A DNA stretch of 64,000 nt from positions 41,164 to 105,163 of IMG/VR virus record IMGVR_UViG_3300012928_000001, one strand, 5' to 3'. Positions within the stretch are counted from its first letter, which is position 1. Every line of letters starts with the position of its first letter. Positions 8,616 to 17,441 of the stretch are shown here, piece by piece. The position numbers and the translations under genes are program-made. The stretch comes from a virus. The notes below the pieces were generated by a model that ran no database searches, was not told the origin of the DNA, and was given only the letters and a program-made list of their open reading frames with translations.

Positions 8616-9669
8616 CCTGCACGTCGACTGGCACGAGGCTGCCAAGGCGGCCGATGATCTGTTGCGGATGCTCCGAATCGACGTCTCGAAGGCGCTCGAT
8701 CCGATGGACCCGGACGACTTTATCAAGATCACCGCTCAGCTCTCGCGGGATCTCGAAGCAAAGCGCCGCGAGCTTGTCGCTGCCGATGTCGACGAAGCGC
8801 TCGCCGGCCTCGACGTCGATTGGGTCGGCCTCGATCCAGCGAGCCGGGACGCGCTCGTGCAGGCGACGAATCTTGCGATCACACAAGCCGAGCTCCGCAC
8901 GCTGCCGACCATCAACGCCACGATCACGACCAAGGCCGAGGCCACGATCAAGGGCGCCAAACAATCGGTATCCTCGACTTTCGATCTCAACATCGGAATC
9001 AGCACAGACTTGATCGACGAGACGGTGGTCAACTCGGTCGCTCGCCAAGATGTCTACTTTCGAACCGAGATCGGCAACCGCTCGCAGGCGTTCACACAGA
9101 AAGGTCAAAAGATCATTCGTGATGGTCTCGACCAAGGATTGCGCTCCGCCGACATCACCGCGGACCTTGTGAAGGCCGGACGGGCTGTCCACTTCGAGCG
9201 GTCCGCTCACTACATGCGCGTTGTGGCGACCCAGGCGATGAACTCCAGTCGCGTGTTTGGAGCGCTGCGCAGCTTCGACGCGGCGGGCTTCGAAACCTAC
9301 GCCTTCGACGCGGTGCTCGACGAGCGCACCACCGAGATTTGCCGAATGCTCGACGGCTCCGTGTTCCGTGTGGGCGCCGCTCTACAGCGCTTTGCAGACA
9401 TCGCGGCCAACCCCGACCCGGAAGCGGTGCGCGACCTGAAACCGTGGGTGCGCGAGCGCATCGACCCCGTGACCGGCAAGCGCGAGCTCTTCGTGCAGGA
9501 CCGGCAGGGCCACCGCACCAGGCTCGCCGTGGTCGAGTCCCCGGGCTTTGGGGTGGCCGATCGCGTCGGTGTGTACTCCGACAAATTGGCGATCCCGACC
9601 ATGGAGCAGCTCGGGATTAGCTATCCCCCCTTGCATGGATTGTGTCGGTCCACCATCATCCCAGAGTGA
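8608..9669 (+). CDS. Phage head morphogenesis protein, MuF-like
   Basis: This 353-residue protein ends with YPPLHGLCRSTIIPE, the hallmark of the SPP1 gp7 / Mu gpF family. Upstream is VLDERTTEICRMLDGSVF, which matches the conserved D-x-R-T-x-x-x-C core. These minor head proteins bind the portal and may enter the cell with the DNA. It overlaps the portal gene and precedes a small coupled gene. Confidence 0.85.
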   Translation: MCDLHVDWHEAAKAADDLLRMLRIDVSKALDPMDPDDFIKITAQLSRDLEAKRRELVAADVDEALAGLDVDWVGLDPASRDALVQATNLAITQAELRTLPTINATITTKAEATIKGAKQSVSSTFDLNIGISTDLIDETVVNSVARQDVYFRTEIGNRSQAFTQKGQKIIRDGLDQGLRSADITADLVKAGRAVHFERSAHYMRVVATQAMNSSRVFGALRSFDAAGFETYAFDAVLDERTTEICRMLDGSVFRVGAALQRFADIAANPDPEAVRDLKPWVRERIDPVTGKRELFVQDRQGHRTRLAVVESPGFGVADRVGVYSDKLAIPTMEQLGISYPPLHGLCRSTIIPE

Positions 9670-9671
9670 CC

Positions 9672-10004
9672 ATGCAGCTGGCGGACCTACACGACCAAGC
9701 CAACTTGGACCGCGTCGCCTCGGCCATCGCGCGCGCCGTGTCGATGTCCTATCTCGACGAGGACATCGGCGGCACGCAAACCGCCGACGAGACCAAGCGG
9801 CGCACCCAGCTGTGCACCGAGTATTTCAAGATCATGCGACACGACATGAACTGGTCGATCGCCAAGATCTGTGACCTCATGCCGCGTGTCCTCTTCGCCG
9901 CGATGATGGGCGAGGCTGACAAGTACATCGAATCCATGAACAAGCGCGCCTGGGCGCGGCCCGTTGAGTACCGCACCCCCGCGGGCCTGATCATCCCCAA
10001 CTGA
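9672..10004 (+). CDS. Small hypothetical head-region protein
   Basis: The protein has 111 residues from ATG 9672, 2 nt after the MuF-like stop. It is mostly helical (ANLDRVASAIARAVSMSYLD, then KICDLMPRVLFAAMMGEADK). No motif was recognised. Its position between the MuF-like and protease genes suggests a head assembly role. Confidence 0.5.
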   Translation: MQLADLHDQANLDRVASAIARAVSMSYLDEDIGGTQTADETKRRTQLCTEYFKIMRHDMNWSIAKICDLMPRVLFAAMMGEADKYIESMNKRAWARPVEYRTPAGLIIPN

Positions 10005-10012
10005 GAGCCATC

Positions 10013-10687
10013 ATGAAGAGCCAACTGACCGCCCTCCAGACCTCGCTTGCCGAAGTGCTCGGCGAGACGCCCGACACCGGCTTCGCCTGCGAGGTCATGA
10101 CTCCCGAGCAGCTGCTCACCTACGCCCACAGCGAAGTCGATCTCAGCAAGGCCGAGACCGACGACGAGGCGCGCCCGCGCCTGAGCCACCTGCTCAAGAA
10201 CGTCACGACGATGCTGAGCAAGAACGCCTTCGACGGCATGGGCACCGCCGTCCCCGTCTACCGCGGCGAGAACTCGCGCACGTCCATGACGGCCGCGTCC
10301 GAGATGAAGGCCGCCGACATGGGCAAGGGCATGGGCATGCGCGTCAGCTTCGAGTCCGCGAACACCGAGGCCAACCCGGGCAGCAACGCCTTCGGCCGCG
10401 GCGGCCCGCAGCACGGGAACATCGGCTACAGCTTCCGCGGCATGATCGGCAAGTCGGCCGACGGCGGCGGCGAGGAGCCGACCGAGGAGAACCGCTCCGA
10501 GACCGTCGAGGCCATCGCCAAGGCCGCCAAGAGCGACGCCAAGTTCCGCGAGATGCTGCTGGCGCAGCTCGCCGGTGAGGCCGACGACCCCGACGGCTCG
10601 CCCGCGACCAAGAGCAACCTCGGCGACGGGTGGCCCCGGGACATGGCCGCCGACGAGATCGACAACGATCCCGACCTCCAGTTCTGA
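10013..10687 (+). CDS. Hypothetical head protein with capsid-module C-terminal tail
   Basis: The protein has 224 residues with Met/Gly-rich stretches around residues 80-110 and a helical C-terminal part. Its last ~20 residues (GWPRDMAADEIDNDPDLQF) closely resemble the end of the protein at 11628-12797 (GWQVDMAADYNGEDFPADLKF). A shared terminal peptide on two neighbouring head genes suggests a common packaging or scaffold-binding signal. No known family was recognised. Confidence 0.55.
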   Translation: MKSQLTALQTSLAEVLGETPDTGFACEVMTPEQLLTYAHSEVDLSKAETDDEARPRLSHLLKNVTTMLSKNAFDGMGTAVPVYRGENSRTSMTAASEMKAADMGKGMGMRVSFESANTEANPGSNAFGRGGPQHGNIGYSFRGMIGKSADGGGEEPTEENRSETVEAIAKAAKSDAKFREMLLAQLAGEADDPDGSPATKSNLGDGWPRDMAADEIDNDPDLQF

Positions 10688-10695
10688 GGGCCAGC

Positions 10696-11586
10696 ATGCG
10701 CGCCCGAGTCCGCAAAGACAGGGGCGGCGAGCAGCTGCCCCCTTGGCCCGCGTTGGTGGCCGCCACGCTCCCGCGCGGGGTCGCCGTCGTCTCGCCCTAC
10801 GATGAGCCCGACGTTCCCGCGGCGCTGATCAAGGCGATGGCGAGCGACGCGGTGATCGTCCTCGACACGCCGAACGGCGAGCTCACCCCGGTGCTCGGCC
10901 TGCTCCCGACCCGCAAGGCCGGGAGCTTGGTCGGGTGCGCCGACTCGGCGGTCAACCGCCGGGCCCTGCTCGGCGCGGGCTTCAACGTCTTCAAGGTCCA
11001 CGGCGCCGCGTCGCGGTTGTTCGGGGCGACCTACGATCTCGCTGCCGCGCCGTGGGTCGACGTGATCAAGGCCGACCCCGTCTCGAAGCCCTTCGCCGGC
11101 TTCGAGGACTTCGGTGCGTGCGTCTCGGCTCAGCTCGCCGCGGGCAAGAGCCAAGAGAGCGCGGAGAGGATCTGCGGCTCCCTGCAAGCCGAGACCAAAA
11201 AGGCTTTTGATGATCGTCCCGTTCGCTTGATCAAGACGGCAGACGAGGGCGAAGAGCGGTTGGTGTACGGAATCGTGTTGGAGCCCAATGGGGTCGACGC
11301 ACAAGACGACACCATCTCCCCCGAGGAGATTCGACAGGCCGCGCACAAGTTCATGCAGTCCTACGGCAACGTGGGGCTACAGCATCAGACATTCATCAAC
11401 GGGCAGGCCCGGATCCTCGAAAGCTACATCGCTCCCGCCGACATGGTGATCGGTGGCTACGCGGTCCGCAAAGGGACTTGGCTGATGGCGATGCGCGTCA
11501 TCAGTGACGACATTTGGAAGGCCGTGAAGAGCGGTCTAATCACCGGGTTCTCGATTGGTGGGAGCGCCGTGCGAAAGCCGGCTTGA
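10696..11586 (+). CDS. XkdF-type prohead protease domain protein
   Basis: The chosen ATG at 10696 follows a GAGGG SD and gives 296 residues. Residues ~190-296 match the XkdF / peptidase S78-like phage protease domain: RLVYGIVLEPNGVDAQDD, then YGNVGLQHQ with the likely catalytic His, then GTWLMAMRVISDD and ITGFSIGGSAVRKP near the end. The N-terminal ~180 residues are an unrecognised domain. The family normally continues into an E-V-S-x-V-D-x-P-A-N segment, which here sits in the next gene. Confidence 0.7.
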   Translation: MRARVRKDRGGEQLPPWPALVAATLPRGVAVVSPYDEPDVPAALIKAMASDAVIVLDTPNGELTPVLGLLPTRKAGSLVGCADSAVNRRALLGAGFNVFKVHGAASRLFGATYDLAAAPWVDVIKADPVSKPFAGFEDFGACVSAQLAAGKSQESAERICGSLQAETKKAFDDRPVRLIKTADEGEERLVYGIVLEPNGVDAQDDTISPEEIRQAAHKFMQSYGNVGLQHQTFINGQARILESYIAPADMVIGGYAVRKGTWLMAMRVISDDIWKAVKSGLITGFSIGGSAVRKPA

Positions 11587-11627
11587 CAACCCACCAATCG
11601 CCAGACCAGAATCAGAGCACTCTCCCG

Positions 11628-12797
11628 ATGCCCGAGATGCAAACCGGCACCGTCTACCGCCTCCATGACCTCCTCGTGAAAGAGGTGTCCATGGTGGACG
11701 TCCCGGCCAACGAACGCCCCTTCTTGATCGTCAAGAGCGACGACATGACCAACCCCACCGCCACCACGAAGACCGACGAGAACGTCGACGCGGCCATGGG
11801 CGCGAAGGCAGCCACCGAGACGGCGCTGCTCACCGCGATCCACCCCGAGATCCAGCTCGCTTTTGGCGAGACGCTGGAGAAGGCCGGGCAACGAATCCTC
11901 GCGCTCGCGGGCGCGGTGAAGTCGGCCAAGGCCGCGGACACCGAGAAGCCGCAGATCCCCGCGAAGCTCATGGAGGAAGTCGTGAACATCACGGCCGCGC
12001 TCGGTGGGCTCGTGGGCGTCGACAAGGCCCCCGCGCCCCCGCAGCCCCCGGGTAAGAAGCCGCCCGGCGCCGGCCAGGGCCAGGCTCGCCCCGAGGGCGA
12101 GAGCACCGACGACGAGCTGCCCGAAGGCGGGAGCAACGTCGCCGGGGGCAAGGGCAAGGGCAAGCCGCAGTACAAGGCCGAGGAGCTCGACGCCCTCGTC
12201 AAGAGCATCGCCACCATGGAGAAGCTCGGCGACATCGACATGTCCGCGATGGGCATGCTCTACATGACCGCGGGCAAGGAAGCTCTCCGCACGGCGATGG
12301 ACGCTTGCTACGATGGCGACTACGCCAAGGCCGGCAACTACGCGGGCATGGCCTACAAGCTGCTCGGCAAGTACACCGGCGGCATGTCGATGGACATGAC
12401 GATGGCGGCCAAGATCGACGCGCTGCACAAGCAGCTCGGCGAGATGGTCGAGAACGGCGTCAGCAAGGCCGGGCGCAAGATGAGCTCGGCCCGCTTCGCC
12501 GAGTTCGACAAGTCGATCCGCGCCCTCCTGGAGCTCGCCGAGCAGGTCTCGCCCGGCTACCTGGAGTCGCTCGGCACCGTCGCCAAGGCGGCCCAACCCA
12601 AGCTCATGCGCGGGCTCGTCGAGCTCGTGCGCAAGCAAAAGGCCGAGCTCGCGGCGGCCACGGCCGCGCGCACCGAGAGCAACGCCAACCCCGTCGGCGA
12701 AGGTTCCGCCGCGCCCGAGGACAAGGACCCGGGCTGGCAAGTGGACATGGCCGCCGACTACAACGGGGAGGACTTCCCCGCTGACCTCAAGTTCTGA
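11628..12797 (+). CDS. Second part of XkdF-like protein / head scaffold candidate
   Basis: The protein has 389 residues from ATG 11628. It begins with LHDLLVKEVSMVDVPANERP, the segment that in XkdF-type proteases follows the catalytic domain, so the family appears split across two genes. The rest is a Pro/Gly-rich linker (residues ~135-180), then long helices typical of scaffolding proteins. It ends in the GW-x-x-DMAAD tail shared with the gene at 10013. It directly precedes the major capsid gene. Confidence 0.6.
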   Translation: MPEMQTGTVYRLHDLLVKEVSMVDVPANERPFLIVKSDDMTNPTATTKTDENVDAAMGAKAATETALLTAIHPEIQLAFGETLEKAGQRILALAGAVKSAKAADTEKPQIPAKLMEEVVNITAALGGLVGVDKAPAPPQPPGKKPPGAGQGQARPEGESTDDELPEGGSNVAGGKGKGKPQYKAEELDALVKSIATMEKLGDIDMSAMGMLYMTAGKEALRTAMDACYDGDYAKAGNYAGMAYKLLGKYTGGMSMDMTMAAKIDALHKQLGEMVENGVSKAGRKMSSARFAEFDKSIRALLELAEQVSPGYLESLGTVAKAAQPKLMRGLVELVRKQKAELAAATAARTESNANPVGEGSAAPEDKDPGWQVDMAADYNGEDFPADLKF

Positions 12798-12821
12798 TCC
12801 AGATCGAGACGAGACAAAACC

Positions 12822-13781
12822 ATGCGAGTGACCACCAACCGTGAAATTCTGACCAAGGCCAACCTGGAGCTCGCCGACCTCCAGAGCGACGGCGGCCTCC
12901 TCGTGCCTGAGCAGGCTCGACGGTTCATGCGGATTCTGATCTTGCGCTCTGTCGTGATCGGGATGAGCACGGTCGAGCCGATGAAGTCGCCCCGCAAGGA
13001 GATCGACAAGATCAACTTCGGGTCCCGCGTGCTCCGGGCCGCGAGCCCCGGCGTCGCCCTCGGCCACAACGACCGCAGCAAGCCCGACCTGTCCAAGGTC
13101 GAGCTCGACTCGAAGCTGTTCAAGGCCGAAGTGCGCCTGAACAACGAGGTCCTCGAAGACTCGATCGAGCAAGGCAACCTCCGCAACACGGTCATGCAAG
13201 AGTTGACCAAGGCCGTCGCGCGCGACATGGAGGACATGGTCATCAACGGCGACACCGACAGCTCGGTGCCCTTCTACGCCCAGTTCGACGGCATCCTCAA
13301 GCAGGCCACGAGCAACGTCGTCAACGCCAACGGGGCCAAGCTGTCCAAGTCGATCCTGCGCGACCTGAAGAAGGTCATGCCCAACCAGTTCCTGGTCTCG
13401 CCCAGCTCGATGCGCTACTACACGAGCGTCGACGCCGAGATCGACTTCCGCGACTCGATCGCGGACCGGGCCACCGACCTCGGCGACGTCGGCTTCGGCG
13501 GCAAGGTCGGCTCCGCGCCGACGGTCGCCTACACGGGCATCCCCGTGATGCCCGTGCCGATCTTCCCGGAGAACCTCGGCGCCAACACCAACCAGACCAA
13601 CGTGCTGTTCCTCGACCCGAAGAACGTGCACATCGGCATCCACCGCGAGATCCGCATGGAGACCGACAAGGACATCTCCGCGGGTCAGGTGATCATCGTG
13701 GTCACCCTCCGCTTCGACACCCGCTACGCGCACGAGCCCGCGGTCGCCAAGGCCACCAACGTCCTGACCGGCGTCGGCTGA
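12822..13781 (+). CDS. Major capsid protein (HK97-fold candidate)
   Basis: The protein has 319 residues. It starts with a helical arm, followed by DGGLLVPEQARRFMRI and EPMKSPRKEIDKINFG. The later VSPSSMRYYTSVDAEIDFRD and GIPVMPVPIFPEN are typical of XkdG-like phage capsid proteins. The C-terminal ISAGQVIIVVTLRFDTRYAHEPAVAKATNV is a strong beta segment. Its position after protease and scaffold genes supports the call. Confidence 0.8.
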   Translation: MRVTTNREILTKANLELADLQSDGGLLVPEQARRFMRILILRSVVIGMSTVEPMKSPRKEIDKINFGSRVLRAASPGVALGHNDRSKPDLSKVELDSKLFKAEVRLNNEVLEDSIEQGNLRNTVMQELTKAVARDMEDMVINGDTDSSVPFYAQFDGILKQATSNVVNANGAKLSKSILRDLKKVMPNQFLVSPSSMRYYTSVDAEIDFRDSIADRATDLGDVGFGGKVGSAPTVAYTGIPVMPVPIFPENLGANTNQTNVLFLDPKNVHIGIHREIRMETDKDISAGQVIIVVTLRFDTRYAHEPAVAKATNVLTGVG

Positions 13782-13838
13782 TCCTCGCCTCGCTACGCCA
13801 ACCCCTACCCGGTTCAACACCAACAGGAAGGACAGATC

Positions 13839-14165
13839 ATGCCCCTTGGAACTGCCACCCTCGGCTCTCGCTCCGGCGAGTCGGCGAGCCAGCCGACCTT
13901 CACCGAGATCCTCACCTTCGCGGGCGACGACGCCTACCCGGCCGGCGGCACCACCGGCTTCGCGGCCTACGTCGCGGCGGCGCGCTCGATCGAGAACTTC
14001 GAGGTACTCTCGGTCGTCACCCTCAACGCCCCCGCCAACCCCAACTACATGGAGTACGACAAGGCCAACGAAAAGCTGGTCGTGTACGTCCGCGCGACGG
14101 GGCTCCAGCGGGCCGCGGGCGACGACTCGGCCAACTCCTACACCGTCGCGGTCACGGGGCGCTGA
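13839..14165 (+). CDS. Small head protein, possible capsid decoration
   Basis: The protein has 108 residues, is rich in Ala, Gly and Thr and is predicted beta. It is preceded by a strong purine-rich SD (AGGAAGGA). It lies directly after the major capsid gene. Length and position fit a decoration or cement protein, but there is no diagnostic motif. Confidence 0.5.
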   Translation: MPLGTATLGSRSGESASQPTFTEILTFAGDDAYPAGGTTGFAAYVAAARSIENFEVLSVVTLNAPANPNYMEYDKANEKLVVYVRATGLQRAAGDDSANSYTVAVTGR

Positions 14166-14169
14166 GACC

Positions 14170-14409
14170 ATGGCCACCATCACCTCGAACATGTTCTCGG
14201 GTGGGGCCAACATCACCCCGAACGACTCCGCCGGTGTGCCGTCGCTCGCCACGGTCCTGCAAGACGTGGCCGACGACCTGACCGCGATCCGCACCGCGCT
14301 CACCGGTGCCGCGGCCAAGCTCGACGCGGACACGGGAGTCACCGACACCGACTACGCGGCGAACCTCAACACCGCGCTTGGCACCCAGAAGACGATCAAC
14401 GGCGGCTAG
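14170..14409 (+). CDS. Small hypothetical virion protein
   Basis: The protein has 79 residues from ATG 14170, 4 nt after the preceding stop. It contains an amphipathic helix (SLATVLQDVADDLTAIRTAL) flanked by Gly/Thr-rich ends. It is the last gene before a strong terminator, so it closes the capsid transcription unit. The function is unknown. Confidence 0.5.
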   Translation: MATITSNMFSGGANITPNDSAGVPSLATVLQDVADDLTAIRTALTGAAAKLDADTGVTDTDYAANLNTALGTQKTINGG

Positions 14410-14422
14410 CCGCTGACAACGA

Positions 14423-14452
14423 CCGACCGTGCATTCGCACGGTCGGATTTTT
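14423..14452 (+). terminator. Rho-independent terminator after capsid genes
   Basis: A perfect 10-bp stem, CCGACCGTGC / GCACGGTCGG, with an ATTC loop is followed by ATTTTTG. It separates the highly expressed capsid block from the next gene. Confidence 0.85.
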
Positions 14453-14488
14453 GTGGACCCTGACAAAACCCAAACCAGGAGATCATCG

Positions 14489-15025
14489 ATGCCCTACTAC
14501 GTTCGCCTCAAGCCCTACGACAAGTCGAAGGGATTCACCTGTCGCCGCTACATCACGCACGGCGTCCTCTTCGAGGGCGGCAAGTGGATGAAGCTCGCCA
14601 AGGATGCCGCGAGGGAACTCGCCAAGCACACGCAGCCGGGCTCGCGCCCGCACGTGCCGATCCCTCTCTTCGACATCGCGCCGAACCGCAAGGCCGCGCT
14701 CGCCATGGACCGCAAGGCGATCCCGCAGACCGAGGTGGACGGCGCCGTCGCGGTGACCGAGATGCGAGCCCTCCCCGTCGACAACCTCGCCGCCGACGAC
14801 GGCGAGCTCGACTTCGACCGGGCGCTCGCCGTCGAGAAAGCCCGCATGGCCCTCGAACAGGCCGAGGCCGTGGCCGCCGAGGGGGCCCAGGCCGACGCCC
14901 AGGCCCTCGCGCAGCTGGAGACCCAGGACCTGCCGACCGTCGCCGCCGCGGCCGAGACCGCGGCGCCCGAGGACGAGTCCAAGGCCGACGCGGACGCGCG
15001 CGCCCGCATGCGCCCGCGCAAGTAG
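14489..15025 (+). CDS. Hypothetical protein with Ala-rich helical C-terminus
   Basis: The ATG at 14489 follows an AGGAG SD and gives 178 residues. The N-terminal ~60 residues (YYVRLKPYDKSKGFTCRRY, VLFEGGKW) look like a small beta domain. The C-terminal ~90 residues are Ala/Glu-rich helices with coiled-coil character. It stands alone between two terminators. It may be a head-tail joining or scaffold-like component. No family was recognised. Confidence 0.5.
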   Translation: MPYYVRLKPYDKSKGFTCRRYITHGVLFEGGKWMKLAKDAARELAKHTQPGSRPHVPIPLFDIAPNRKAALAMDRKAIPQTEVDGAVAVTEMRALPVDNLAADDGELDFDRALAVEKARMALEQAEAVAAEGAQADAQALAQLETQDLPTVAAAAETAAPEDESKADADARARMRPRK

Positions 15026-15095
15026 TTGCGGCACACCGTCGCGCCGGGCACCATGGGATCGGCGCTCATGGACTCGGCGCCTCGCCAGCGTCACC

Positions 15096-15134
15096 GCTGC
15101 CCCCTTCGCACTCGCGTTGGGGGCAGCACTTTTT
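15096..15134 (+). terminator. Rho-independent terminator
   Basis: A 9-bp stem, GCTGCCCCC / GGGGGCAGC, with a 14-nt loop is followed by ACTTTTTG. It ends the transcript of the preceding single gene. Confidence 0.8.
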
Positions 15135-15163
15135 GCCCGAGGGACGCGCGCCCTCGCGTGGGG

Positions 15164-15169
15164 TAGACT
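15164..15169 (+). promoter_or_regulatory. Possible -10 box for a leaderless connector mRNA
   Basis: TAGACT lies 6 nt before the GTG start at 15176 and just downstream of a terminator, so a new transcript must start here. No convincing -35 or GGCCTAC block is present. Only the position supports it. Confidence 0.4.
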
Positions 15170-15175
15170 GAGCCC

Positions 15176-16312
15176 GTGGCCGCGTTGAAGCCTGGACAGA
15201 GCAGCTCGAAGACCGACCCCGCGCCCGCGGGCCTGTTCGGCTATCAGGAGCGCGACGTCGACGAGGGAGGCTTTTTCCGAGACCTCGCAGAGCTGGAGTA
15301 CCGGCTGGTCGACAGCAACGGAGCAGAGGCGCAGGCGTGGACCGTGGTCATCGTCGACCGCGACGCGGCGAACACCGACGCGGTGCTCGACGTCAAGCAA
15401 GGCCTGTACGCGCCGACCATCACGATCCCCGACCCGGCCGCGGTGGGGGAGTGGCGGATCGAGTGGCGCTTTCGCGTCGAGACCGGCGACCCGCAAAAGA
15501 CGAGCTTCACCCCGCTGTATGTCGTGGCCGCGGACCACCCGATCGCGGACGGCTACGTGCAGGTGCAAGAGATGCTCGACGAGGGCGTGCCCGTGGCCAT
15601 GTTCACGTTCACCCGGATCGCTCGCGCGATCAAGACGGCGAGCGAGCTCTTCGAGACTTGGACCGGCCGCCACTTCGAGCCCCGCTTGATCACCGTGGAC
15701 GTCGATGGCGAGGGCAGCCCGATCAAGCAAATGGGAATGCCCATCATCGGGCTCGCCAATGTTGAGTTCACGTTCACCACGTTCTCGCCCGCCGACCTGC
15801 CGATCGAAGAGGGCGATTTGCGGGTGTACAATCGGCACATCCGAAACGCGATGACCCAGCCCGACGACCGCGATGATCCGCGGATCGAGTTCCTGCGCAT
15901 CGAGAACTTTCGCTACCCCCGTGAAACCCTGCTCGGCGACACCGACTTGCTGAGCTCGACTATCGGCTTTCCCCTAAGCCAGCAGAACATCAAGATCTCG
16001 GGCATGTTCGGATTCACCGACCCCGACGGCTCCGCGTTCGGGCGCACGCCCTCGCTCGTGAAAGAGGCCGTGATGCGAATCGCCATGGGCAAGCTACAGC
16101 CCCTGTGGGTGACCACCGGCGGCGGGGCAAACATCGGAGTCACCGGCCCGGTTGCGAGCGAGCGCACCATTGATCAACACGTCACCTATGGTGACCTCGC
16201 GGACAAGGGAACGACGGGTGCATTCACCGGCTATTTCACGGGTGATCCTGCCATCGATCAGATCATCTCCACTTTCCGCCGCCCCCCGCGGCTGCGCTCG
16301 ACGAGTCCCTGA
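15176..16312 (+). CDS. Head-tail connector / adaptor protein
   Basis: The protein has 378 residues and a GTG start. The central segment MLDEGVPVAMFTFTRIARAI followed by ASELFETWTGRHFEPR matches the helical core of gp6-like head-tail adaptors, where a four-helix element stacks under the portal. The N-terminal ~120 residues form an extra beta domain resembling an Ig-like fold (WTVVIVDRDAANTD, WRIEWRFRVE). Its position before the stopper and tail completion genes fits. Confidence 0.65.
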   Translation: MAALKPGQSSSKTDPAPAGLFGYQERDVDEGGFFRDLAELEYRLVDSNGAEAQAWTVVIVDRDAANTDAVLDVKQGLYAPTITIPDPAAVGEWRIEWRFRVETGDPQKTSFTPLYVVAADHPIADGYVQVQEMLDEGVPVAMFTFTRIARAIKTASELFETWTGRHFEPRLITVDVDGEGSPIKQMGMPIIGLANVEFTFTTFSPADLPIEEGDLRVYNRHIRNAMTQPDDRDDPRIEFLRIENFRYPRETLLGDTDLLSSTIGFPLSQQNIKISGMFGFTDPDGSAFGRTPSLVKEAVMRIAMGKLQPLWVTTGGGANIGVTGPVASERTIDQHVTYGDLADKGTTGAFTGYFTGDPAIDQIISTFRRPPRLRSTSP

Positions 16313-16830
16313 TGCCCAACTATCGCGGACGCCTGATCTGGCCTTTCGTGGCCGACATCGCACGCCTCGACACGGCCGGCACCGTCGCGGAGCCTGGGGC
16401 GGGCAACGTCGTGACCGGCTATGACCCCGACTTCCGCGAGCCGGTGGTGTACGCGGCCGGAGACAGCCCACGCGCCGAGATCGAGGTGCTCGGCTTGCCC
16501 TGCCAAGTGCACCCAGACAAGGGCGATTTCAACAACCTGCAAATGATGCTGTCCGGCGCCGTCAAAGCGTACAGCCTGCATTTGTGCTTTCACTACATCG
16601 ACCTCGAAGCCCGCAATCTCGTCGACACGGACGGATCAGCGCTGATCAAGAACAACGATCGCCTGATTCGGATTCGGCACTTGATTACCGGTCAAATCGT
16701 GTCTGACTTCACCAACCGCCCGGTCTACGTGACCCAGCCGCAGGATCGCGGAATGGGCATGTCGGCGCTCAGTCGGAACCTGCTCATGGTGCGATTCGAA
16801 GAGCGCGAGACCAGCATTTTGTCTGTCTAA
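16312..16830 (+). CDS. Head-tail joining (stopper-like) protein
   Basis: The protein has 172 residues, starting at the ATG that overlaps the previous stop. It is predicted beta-rich (RAEIEVLGLPCQVHPDKGDF). Its order (after the adaptor, before the gpG/HK97 gp10-like gene) is that of a stopper. There is no diagnostic motif, so the call is by synteny. Confidence 0.5.
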   Translation: MPNYRGRLIWPFVADIARLDTAGTVAEPGAGNVVTGYDPDFREPVVYAAGDSPRAEIEVLGLPCQVHPDKGDFNNLQMMLSGAVKAYSLHLCFHYIDLEARNLVDTDGSALIKNNDRLIRIRHLITGQIVSDFTNRPVYVTQPQDRGMGMSALSRNLLMVRFEERETSILSV

Positions 16831-17441
16831 TGGTCGCCACCGTCAAACGCACTGGGGATTGGAAGCTGCTCAAGCGCACGCTGAGCGGGCTACCCACGCG
16901 CGTGAAGGCGGCACAGAAAATCGCCACCTTCGAGGAAGCGCATCACTATCGCCGGATGGTGCTCAAGGCGTTCAAAACCTCGGGCCGATCCAACGGCAAA
17001 GCGTGGGAGCCAAACAAGCGATCTGTGCTCGCAAACAAGGGGTCAAGCAAGCCACTGATCGACCGCGGCGACCTGCGAAACTCGATCGTGGTCGTGAAGC
17101 GCGGTAAAGGCTTTTGGGTGGGCGTGTCGAGCCGCAAGCGCAGCCGCGACGGCTCCCGGCTTGTCGACATCGCAGCGGTGCACGAGTTCGGCCGAGTCAT
17201 CGCTATGCAGGTCACCCCGAAAATGCACGCTTACGTGATGGCGCAGCTCGCCAAAAACGGGGGAGGTGGTGGCGGTGGCTCGGGCAAATTCAAGCCCGGT
17301 GCGATCATCGTGATCAAGATCCCTGAGCGGTCATTCCTCCGCGCTACCGCGAAAGCCCACTTCAAACCGGCGCAAGTTCAGGTTCGGATGGTCAAGCGTA
17401 TGTCTCGGCTACTCGGGGGCGCATTCAGGGGGCCCCGCTAA
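16830..17441 (+). CDS. Tail completion / virion morphogenesis protein (Mu gpG / HK97 gp10-like)
   Basis: The protein has 203 residues and is basic. Residues 45-120 show the family pattern: GRSNGKAWEPNKRSVLAN, PLIDRGDLRNSIVV, then VDIAAVHEFGRVI, and finally IPERSFLRATAKAH. A Gly run of eight residues lies near 145-152, an unusual linker inserted before the last strand. It starts in a TAATG overlap with the previous gene. Confidence 0.75.
   Translation: MVATVKRTGDWKLLKRTLSGLPTRVKAAQKIATFEEAHHYRRMVLKAFKTSGRSNGKAWEPNKRSVLANKGSSKPLIDRGDLRNSIVVVKRGKGFWVGVSSRKRSRDGSRLVDIAAVHEFGRVIAMQVTPKMHAYVMAQLAKNGGGGGGGSGKFKPGAIIVIKIPERSFLRATAKAHFKPAQVQVRMVKRMSRLLGGAFRGPR

Noticed and set aside
11457-14348. 963-codon open frame on the minus strand
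   Set aside because: It lies opposite the protease, scaffold and capsid genes; its product is His/Arg/Leu/Gly-biased in the manner of an antisense shadow in GC-rich coding DNA.
14483-15838. 451-codon minus-strand frame
   Set aside because: It crosses a terminator and a new promoter region of the plus strand and has an Arg/His/Val-biased shadow composition.
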